DNA from: Bilabrum cf. latius
Taxonomy: Eukaryota > Bigyra: Bicosoecida > Bigyra > Bicosoecida
Reading direction: 5' to 3'
Length of the DNA: 64,000 bases
Assembly (NCBI GenBank): GCA_965178125.1
Contig: OZ237768.1
Coordinates: 124,001 to 188,000 of the forward strand
Shown here: one piece after another, positions 56,089 to 64,000 of the stretch
How the letters are laid out: each line of letters starts with the position of its first letter
Numbering within the stretch: position 1 is the first letter of the stretch
The notes under the pieces: model-generated
What the model was told of the DNA's origin: nothing
The model's input: only the letters and a program-made list of their open reading frames with translations
Database searches by the model: none
Position numbers and translations under genes: made by a program

Positions 56089-59000
56089 ATGGCATCCGCC
56101 TCTGGCGGGCCCACTGGCGGGAAAGCTCCAGCCTCTGGTGCTGGTGGGTAGGACTCTTCGCTGCGCGGACTGGCCTCGTCCTTTCTGTCTCGTTTTTCTG
56201 GAAAGGGAGAGGACGGCAAATCCCCAGGAAAGAAAGGCAAAACAAAGCCAAAGGTGGATCCTATGGCTGGACTAACCCCCGAAGAAAAGGCGGAAAGTGA
56301 GACCAACCGCACCCAATCGTTGAGTTGCTATGCGCTCGTTTTTACTAGTTCTACCTTGAATCATATTGGTGGCAAGCGAGACTGAGTATGTGCATGCTCC
56401 TTTGTATTACCTCGCGCAGGGCGGAAGGCTCTAGCAAAGCGAGAAGAGAGGCTCATCAAGCTGTTTGCAAACTTCGAGCTGCATGGCGGGCCGTACTAGA
56501 CGGATGTCGTGCTTGCCAAGAGCGAAGGCCGGCTCATCGGCGGGCTGGCAGACGACGAACTTCTTAAAATGCAGTGGTATCGCGCGGGTACAGGAAGCGA
56601 TGGGGGTTTCACGGAGATCAAGGGCGTGCACGGCGGCTTCTACCAGCCGTCTGCCGAGGACGTCAGCTGCCGCCTGCTGTGCCGCGCCACCAATACGGAA
56701 AACGAGGGCTAGTCAGGATTCGGAGAGTGGGGTCCCCTGGTCCTCGACCCCGATATCCGTGCCCGGGCCCTGGAGGTGGCAGCCCGCCGGCGCGTGGTCT
56801 TCGAGGTCGAGAGGAGCAAGGAGCACGACCAGAAGAGGCGCCTGTCCATCGAGCCCGACGGGGCCATGGTGCTAACGGGCCCGGGGTACTCCGAGATCGG
56901 CTCTCTCAAGTCCAAGGCCTCCCGTGGGGTGCACTTGGAGCTGGACCCTGTCAGTGTCACGGAGCTCCTTCTGACGGTCCCTCGCACGGGTGTGGAGTAC
57001 GTCCCCGAGCTGGAGAAAATGAAGGTGGTGCCAACCAAGGCGCTCAACAAGAAGAAGTTCTTCAGGGTTAGGCTGCGGGCCCAATCCAACGAGGAGAGAG
57101 ACGTGCTGGCGCTGGTGCTGTGGAAGAAGTGCGGCCTGGACAGGGGTCGCTTGCTGGACGATGAGGACGAGGACGACGAGGACGACGACAGGGAGCTGGA
57201 GTAGGAGGTGCATGGTGTGGCCAGTAGTGCTGATGCTGATGCTGATGATGATGATGGGGAGGCAGGGGCGGCGGCGGGGGGTGCCTCTGGCGAGGGGGAC
57301 GATGGCGAAGACGCAGGGCGAGCAGGCGATGGTATGAAGGCCGAGGACGAGAAGGGTGCTGGTGCTGGTGATGGAGATGGAGATGGCACAGCTGGTGATG
57401 GAAGCATAGAGGCCGACGTGTCTGAGAGTGGTGGCGGCGGTGGTGACGATGTGGATGCATAGGAGGACAGCCCAGGCAAAGACAGCAAGTCTGGGGATGG
57501 TGGGGAAGACAGCCCAGGCAAGGAAGATGCTGGCGGCAGCAATAGCGACAGCGACAGCGACAGCGACGATGACGTGGAGCTGACGGCGGATGGACCTGCC
57601 GCAGGAGAGGCTGGACTGGTGGGCCTGGAAGACAAGGAGGAGGATGACAAGGAGTAGGACAAGATAGCGAATGAGGGATAGGACAAGATAGCGAAAGAGG
57701 GATAGGATAGAGGTGGCTCGGAAGAAGCAGGCGCAGGTGACGCAGCTGGGGATGTGGCAGGGGTTGCCTCTGGCGGAGACGACGGTGGGGGCGCTGAATC
57801 CAGCGGAGGCACTGCAAGTGGCAGCGCTATCGTCGGGGAGGATGGCCATGGGGATGCTAGCGAAGAAGGCGATGACTCTTCGCCTCATGCGAAAATAGGC
57901 AAGCCAGATAAGCCAGACGGAGACAGCTAGCAAGCCGACTCGGGCGCTGGCTCCGGGTCAGGCCCCGAACCGGCCTCGACGGAAGCAAGCAGTCCGCAGC
58001 AGGGGCAAAGTGGCTCGGCAGCCCATCCGCCAGCCGCTGCCACGGCCTCCCAGCAGGCCTCCAAAGAGGGCGAGCCCGCCTTAGTGGCCGAGGTCTCTCG
58101 GCTCCGCTCCCAGGTCCGAACCCTCCGTCAGCAGCTGCAGGATCAGTCCAAGCAGCAGGTCACCGAGCTGCGGGCCGCGCGAGACGGTCAAGACAGAGCC
58201 AAGCGGGCGCTGCGGCAGACCCAAGACAAGCTGGAGAAGGTGCAGGCGGAGGCGTCCAGCGGCAAGCGGGCCGTGGAAGAGTGCAAGCGGCTCAGGAGAG
58301 ACATCGAGAGGGCCAAATCGAGCCAGGCCGCGGGCCGAGAGGACCAGGACAGGGTCAGGAAAGAGGCCGCCAGCGCCAGGAAAGAGGCGCGGGCCATCCA
58401 GCAGACGCTCACCCAGGCACAGCGCAATCTGGCAGACACGAGGCGGCAGCTGGAATCGGCCCGAGGCCAGCTCGTGGCTGTGGAGGAGCGCGCGGAGCGG
58501 CTGCAGGGCGACCTCGAGCAGGCGCGCGAGGCCAGCGACTCCAAGTCCACGCAGATCAGCACCCTGAGGCAGGACCTGGATGCGGCGCGGGAGGCCGCCG
58601 AGGACTGCAGGGAGCAGCTCGCTCGCGCAAAGGATGACGCGGAGAGGGCGAGGGAGGAGGGGGAGGCGGACAGGAGGCGACTGAGGGCCAGTGAGCAGAG
58701 GGAAGCGGATGCCAACGACAGGGCGGCAGAGATGGAGGCACAGAGTGCCGCGAGGAAGGCGCAGGTGGACTCTCTTCAGAAGGACCTGGCAGCCGCCACT
58801 GGCAGGGTGCGGGAGGTGGAGAAGAGGTGCGACGTGCTGCAGGAAGAGAGGGATGCCATGCGAAGAGAGGCGGACACGCATGCCAGGAGCGCGGAAGAGG
58901 CCAGGAAACGAGCGGCAGAGGCAGACAAGGAGGCGGCAGCTGCGCTCGAGCAGGTGAGGGCGGCGCAGTCAGCCCAGGCGGGTGCCCTTGGCCAGGTCGA

Positions 59001-59814
59001 GGAGGCGGGGCAGGAGCTGGAAGGTGCGAGAAGGGAGGTGGAGCGGTGGAAGGCCAAGGCAGAGGAGGCTGGCAGGGCGGGAGAGCTGCTAGAGGAGGCC
59101 AGGAGGGAGAAGGAGGAGCAATCGGGGGAGCTGGACAGGCTGCAGGCGGAGCGGAATGCCCTGAGGAGGGCGAACCAGAGCCTGCGGCGTGACGTGGCGA
59201 GGATGATTGCGGGCGGGTCCGGGTCCGGGAGTGGGGGAGGGGGTGCAGGGGGTGGTGATGCGCACGGGGGTTCTGGTGGCAGGGAGCTGGAGCAGGCTCG
59301 GAGCAGGGCGCAGACTCTCGAGTCGGACCTCGCTGCGGTGCGCGGCCAGCTGGAGGACGCGAGGGCGGAGCTGAGGAGGATGAAGCGAGCCGGGACCGGG
59401 GCCGGGGCCGGGGCCAGTAGCGGTGGCAGGCGAACGGGAGGCGGCGGTGGTGCAGCTGCCCCCTTGCGGCATGGGAAGGGCGACTCTGTCGGTTCTGGTG
59501 GGGTCGGAGCTGGGGCTGGATCGGCCCCGATGGACTTCTCCGGCGGGCTGGCGAGCCTGCTGGCTCCACCCGAAGTGGGCGGGGGCGGCAGCACAGGGGC
59601 GCAGTCTGGGCTCGCGGCAGGCGGGTCCCAGGCCGGTTCGGCAGGGCCCGCGGGTACGGGTAGTGTTGTGCTGGACCTGCAGCGGCTAGTGGGCAGCCTG
59701 ACCGAGGCGCTCGATGACAAGGAGACGGCGCTCAAGCAGCAACGGAGGACCAAGGAGATGCTAGCGCAGAGAATAGGGGAGTTGGAGGAGGAGCTCCGGA
59801 AAGCCAAAGCGTGA
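56089..59814 (+). CDS. AIR9-like domain and long coiled-coil protein
   Basis: 1,200 residues, exons 56089-56296 and 56420-59814 (intron GTGAGA...GCGCAG, phase 1). After a Gly/Lys-rich start comes an AIR9-type (A9) immunoglobulin-like repeat: LLKMQWYRAGTGSDGGFTEI, KGVHGGFYQPSAEDVSCRLL, FGEWGPLVLDP. A PH-like region follows (VVFEVERSKEHDQKRRLSIE to FFRVRLRAQSNEERDVLALV). An acidic linker holds near-repeats DKIANEG and DKIAKEG, each followed by TAG. About 580 residues of coiled coil follow (VSRLRSQVRTLRQQLQDQSK onward), then a Gly-rich segment and a final helix pair. AIR9 and its relatives bind microtubules in plants and flagellates, so a cytoskeletal role is likely. Nine TAGs, stop TGA. Divergent from CSN2. 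Confidence 0.75.
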
Positions 59815-59943
59815 CTTACTGCACGCCAGTTTTACGCAACTGCTGATCATGTAAATCTCAGAGGCTCTATATGCGGGCCGCCGATGTGATTTGCGGAACC
59901 TCTTCGTTGCCGTGCTCGGTGCAGACTCGCGCAACGCTACGAA

Positions 59944-62900
59944 ATGCGCGCCTCCGATTTGTTAAAAGGCAGGCGTCGAGTTTTATTGCTAGCGAAGGCT
60001 AACCCAGAAGACAGCTTGCAGGCACTTGTTGCAAGCGAGCGTCTTGTAGCACACCAATCTGAGTGCTGCCTTGTCGCTGCGTACCGAGTATCGCGAACCC
60101 CAAGCAGCCTCCGGTGCGCCAGCGCTTTTGTAGTTGAAAGCCAAGCACTGTCTAATCTGCTTGATTCCATCAGCGTGGTTCTCAATACAGTCAGTGGCAG
60201 AGCGACTAGCCTGAATTGGTGCGGCGAGCATGGAGCTGCCGTTGCGGCATCCCACAGGCTTCTTGCCATCATCGCAGAGCATTCAACGAAATCGCTCCTT
60301 CTGGTCTCTCTTGCATGGCGCGCTGCATCTGAGCAATGGTAGGAGGACCGCCCGCGCACGGCATGGTTCGGCAAGATCAGCACCAGTTGCCACTCGCTTC
60401 AATCCTCCATGCTCCGTGCATTGATGGTGTTTCTTCGCCAAGGCACAACAATTCGAGCAGCACGGCTAGTGAGTGGCCGCGCAACCTCGCAAGACGCGGC
60501 AGCGGTCCTGAGCATGGCCGCCGGCTGCGTTGCTCCGCGGGAGGAGTCCATGGAGCCTCTGGACGACGATGAAGCCATGGTTCTGGCGTCATCTTCGCCA
60601 AGCCGAGACGCCCGGCAGACCGCTGATCAAGGAAACTCTCTGCGGATTAGGGTGCTGCGGGCCGGGCAAGAAGGAGCTGACGCCGACAAGGCCAACCTTC
60701 AAGTCGGGCTGCGCACGGTCCCTTCCTTCTCGCCGGGGTAGTCACCCCTGTCTATCCCTCCCACTGGGAGCCGGCTCGCGAGCGACCCTGGGAGTCCGTC
60801 GCTGCTCGCACTCGCTCCTGCATGGACCAGAAGAAGTAGCGTTGCATCGGTTGGCGCTGTCGGTGCCAGTCGGACTGCTCGCTTCCTGCCTGACCTCGGA
60901 GCAGTTGCCAGGGCAAGAGACGCGATCGTGGCCCATTCTGGTCTCGCGGCCCTCGCGCGCATGTGGGCTGCAGCAGCGGCGGCGGGTGCTCTCTCTACGG
61001 ACGACATTGTCCGACAGGCGCGCCAGTTCCAGATCTAGGGACAAAGAAGGCTAGGAAGCGGAAGCATGAGCACGAGCACGCGGGGGCAACAAGGGCGCGG
61101 AATCGCCCCACTGGGCGCGGCGCAGTCTGCCATGCCAGCTGCCGGTGGAGGCTACAGGCCAGGGGTATCTGCAGGCGGCGATAGCGCCTCAGACTGGTCT
61201 GATCTCGTCCGACAGGCCACACATACAGCATCCGCAACATCATCCGCAACAGCAAGCCTGGCAGCAAGCAACGAACACGATCGAGCACCGAGTCTCGCGG
61301 GGGCGTGGATGAGCGCGCCGTGTGGCGATGGAGGCCAGGAAGATATTACGGGCACGGCTGGTTCGGCTGAATCTGGCTTCTGCGAAGAAAGCGGTCATGA
61401 TGATGATAGTGATGATGACCTTGGGTTTGCGGGGCTCAGCTTGGAGCAGCTGGCTATAAGATGCTAGCGCGGACTGGCTCGCCTGGCTCAGGCACTGCTA
61501 CCACTCGCAGGGGAGGACGAGGAGCAGGAGGAGCCGTAGGAAGATGGAGAAGGCAGTGAAGATGGCACTGGTGACGTGGATGGTGATGGATAGACAGGCC
61601 ACGACGGGGCGCGGGCAGCCGATCCGGACAGTCGAGCTGCATCGGATGCGACGGCTTCCATGGGAGTGCAGCGGGCGTGGCAGCGCGTGGTGGAGGCAGA
61701 GGTTCAGCGCGGTGAGGTCGTTCCAGCGATCGAGTGCGCGTCCTGCGGCGAGCCAGTAGTAAGACAAGCATGCCTTGCCACAGTGCTGACCGCTGGTGCT
61801 TCGGCAAGCTGGTGCCTCGTGGCTGCCCGGGTGTCAGCTGCTTTGAGCCAGGCTGGAATGGACCGAGGGACACATAGGGCAGATGCAGCAGCAACTGCAT
61901 CAAAGTATAGGTCCAGAGCTGGGTAGGCGTCGCCCAGCGGCAGCTTTGAGGGGGACGACCCGGTTCCTGGTCATCTCGAGCGGACAGACAGCAGGGGTCC
62001 CGCATTGCGCGCCTCTGTGTTCCAGGGCGGGTCAGTTGGCGGTGGTGGTCTTGGACCACCGATGGGGAGAGAGGGTTCCATGCCGCTGCAGCTGTCTGGT
62101 TCGAGGCAGTCGTCAGCCAGGGACGTGCTGGCCTCCCAGTCTATGGCGGGCACGTCAGGAAGCAGAGGGGTGGCTAGTGCAGATAGGTAGGACGTAGTGG
62201 CAGTCGCAGCTTGCGTGAATGCATCCGTGAGTCGCCTTCTAGGGGGAGAAACGGGCTGGAGGGAGCTGGGTGGCAGCCCAGAGGAAGCAGCCGTGGGAGG
62301 ATACGCGCGGCATGCCGCACTCGCACATGCGGTGTCTTTCGTTGCGAGCGTGGCTGCCAGCAAGTCTGTGACCGCTGATCGTGCGGCAAGAGCTGCCGCG
62401 GTGGACGTGTGTGAGCATGCGGTGACTGTTTTGCTGGAGTCTCTCGGCAACGAGAAAGGCAAATCGAGCAGCGGAATGCAGCATGCAGCGCTTGGGGATC
62501 AAGGCAGTGGCACGGCTCGACTCATGTTCCTGCTGATTGCTGCGGCTAGGCTGCCCGTGGATGTGGCGGCCTTGCATGGGCCTGTTGGAGGGGCCCGATG
62601 CTACCTGGACAGGCAAGGCCGGTTGCCGGCGTGGGTGTTTGCAGCTCAGGATCGTTGCTTGGAGCGGGTTCTCGGGTACATGTCTCCCACCGGGCAACAG
62701 GAGCTGCTGCATATGGCGGGGCCAGCGGGAGCTCGGCTACTCGCCACCACGCCGGGGATCGGGCCTGGCACCAAGCCCTCCATGCCGTCTCGCCTTGGGC
62801 CAAGGTCGGTCAGTAGCGGCAGCGGCGGCATCAGCGGGTCTTAGGGGAACCTCAGCAAAGGTTCCTGGAGGCCATGTGGCGCTGCTGGCGCTGGTGGCCC

Positions 62901-64000
62901 GGCTCGCTCTATGCTGCAAGAGCTGGTGGCGATGCTGGTGCAAGGCGAGGGAAGGTAGGCGCAGCTAGAGGCAGGCAGGCTCGACCCCATGGCAGATGAT
63001 GCTGCCGGCCTAAGCAATCAAAGTGGGATGCGCCTGCCCTGGGCGAGGCATAGGCTTGCTTCTCAGCACGCAGGCACCGGGAGTGCTCTATAGCCATAGC
63101 CTGGTGAGGCATCGCCGACCACTCGCTGGTCCACATCGCGCGCAGGAGGCGCCGTGGAGCAGGCCATGGTACAGCTGCGGGCGCTGGCGGCCCGGCACGA
63201 AGACCCCGACCGGTCTGAAGGTGGGAGTTCTCGCTCCGGGTCCTCACGTTCCCTGCTCCGTCGGCTTTTTGGAAGACATAGCACGCGGCAGGTCGGCGAG
63301 GACGAGCAGAAGAGGGCAGCTGGCACCGGTGGCGGCGTGGCTTCCCCCGTACAAGGACAGCGACCCCCTCGCGCTGCGGTTGGCGCGTCTGCGCGGGGCC
63401 ATGGCGCGCAGCTTCGTGCCCTGCAGCAGGCAGCTGTCATGCACGTGGTGGCAGTGGCACAGTGCGCTTGCGGTGTACTGCAGCTGGCATCCCGCCCTGA
63501 GTGCCCAAGAGACACCGCGCATTCCACCTGCATGCAGCTGCTGTCGGTGCTTGGCTCCGACCTGGCGGCATGGCCGGAGGTGCGCAGGGCGAGGGAACAA
63601 GCCAGGGCGTCTGCGCGGAGGGAGGGAGCGGTGCGTCCGCCCGAGAGCACGCGGATGTAGCGGCGGCATGCAGAGCTCCGCGCCGCATCCCATCTCGCCG
63701 TCATGGGCCACATGATGCGGGCAGCTTGTTCCCTGGCTGGCCGGTCCAGCCGGTCCACGATGGCGGTGAATCGTCTGCTGGAGTCAATGTACGTGTCTCC
63801 ACAAGAGGAGGCCAGGGACAGAGGCAGCCTTGGATCGGTGGGTCGGATGGATGGACCCGCGCCGATGGTACCCCGTGCGATCGGAGAACTGGCACAGGCC
63901 GTGGTGGCATCTGGGGAGCAGTCGAGGCACAGGCGCCTCGTTCTCCTCTAGACCCTGCTGGAGCGGACATGCGAGCTGACCACTCGGTTCGCAGGGGATG
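59944..64000 (+). CDS. large Ala-rich orphan protein, 3' end beyond window
   Basis: A single frame is open from ATG 59944 to the right edge (over 1,350 codons) with about 13 TAGs and no TAA or TGA. The N-terminus is helical (LLKGRRRVLLLAKANPEDSL, SECCLVAAYRVSRTPSSLRC, LLAIIAEHSTKSLLLVSLAW). Later parts alternate hydrophobic helices (AALAHAVSFVASVAASKSVT, TARLMFLLIAAARLPVDVAA, VMHVVAVAQCACGVLQLASR) with acidic and Ser-rich linkers. The texture resembles the orphan at 28.9-35.4 kb: helical Ala-rich repeats without a recognisable signature, perhaps an ARM/HEAT-like solenoid. A CxxC (ECASCGEPVVRQAC) near 61735 could bind zinc. No family recognised. Confidence 0.65.

Noticed and set aside
1-64000. 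Genes as TAG-disabled pseudogenes or a poor-quality assembly
   Set aside because: Only TAG is found in frame, never internal TAA or TGA, and no frameshifts were needed in TOP2, TAF7, CSN2, GT61 or GH5. Decay would produce all three stops and indels.
1-64000. TAG read as leucine, pyrrolysine or by general readthrough
   Set aside because: Conserved columns favour Gln (topoisomerase II, TAF7, CSN2, ES1), and TAG clusters with CAG. Only the RING1 C-x-HRFC site would suit Leu. Readthrough would not give up to 16 sites per gene.
1-64000. Mobile elements, CRISPR arrays, rRNA genes
   Set aside because: No transposase, reverse transcriptase, terminal repeats, spacer arrays or rRNA-like sequence were seen; repeats are microsatellites and one local duplication.

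Overview
This is nuclear DNA from a eukaryote. It is GC-rich, tightly packed, and carries spliceosomal GT-AG introns of roughly 90-220 bases. The genes that can be named are eukaryotic: DNA topoisomerase II, TFIID subunit TAF7, COP9 signalosome subunit 2, a Wee1-like kinase, a RING1-type E3, a CID (RNA polymerase II CTD-binding) protein, a kanadaptin-like FHA protein, a GT61 glycosyltransferase, a GH5 cellulase, a CCT-domain protein, an AIR9-like coiled-coil protein and a TMEM14-like protein. I cannot name the species. CCT, RING1 and AIR9-like genes are common in plants and algae but are not exclusive to them.

The main observation concerns the genetic code. Nearly every gene is interrupted by in-frame TAG codons (about 110 by hand count), while the same reading frames stay free of internal TAA and TGA. 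TAG falls on conserved glutamines in topoisomerase II (IYQKK), TAF7 (MEEQ), CSN2 (GHIDQ), the ES1/ElbB-like protein (QxFAP) and the RING1-like protein (VQCPIC). It also sits inside polyglutamine runs and Q-containing tandem repeats. TAG is therefore read as glutamine. Eighteen gene ends use TGA. TAA was seen only as a probable stop (two genes) or upstream of starts, so the code resembles NCBI table 15 (TAG = Gln). Reading TAA as Gln too cannot be excluded. All CDS spans below are drawn on TAG = Gln; under the standard code almost every gene here would look like a string of fragments.

Layout. 1-2.4 kb: two unknown genes, divergent. 2.6-6.9 kb: FHA protein and CCT protein, converging. 7-13.3 kb: very large Wee1-like kinase. 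13.5-19.5 kb: small basic protein, secreted GH5 cellulase, hypothetical protein, TMEM14-like protein, GT61 glycosyltransferase. 19.9-28.5 kb: 2,161-residue IQ-motif protein and RING1-like gene. 28.7-35.4 kb: about 2,170-residue orphan protein. 35.4-37.2 kb: non-coding stretch with a direct duplication that includes the 3' end of TAF7. 37.2-45.8 kb: TAF7 and TOP2, divergent from a gap of about 144 bases. 46-51 kb: membrane protein and Q-rich orphan. 51.2-55.9 kb: CID protein, ES1-like protein, CSN2. 56-64 kb: AIR9-like protein and another large orphan that runs off the right edge.

The genes do not form an operon or one pathway. Most are nuclear housekeeping functions (transcription, chromatin, cell cycle, protein degradation) arranged as divergent and convergent pairs. 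The exact 5' ends of five genes are uncertain and are flagged in the entries.
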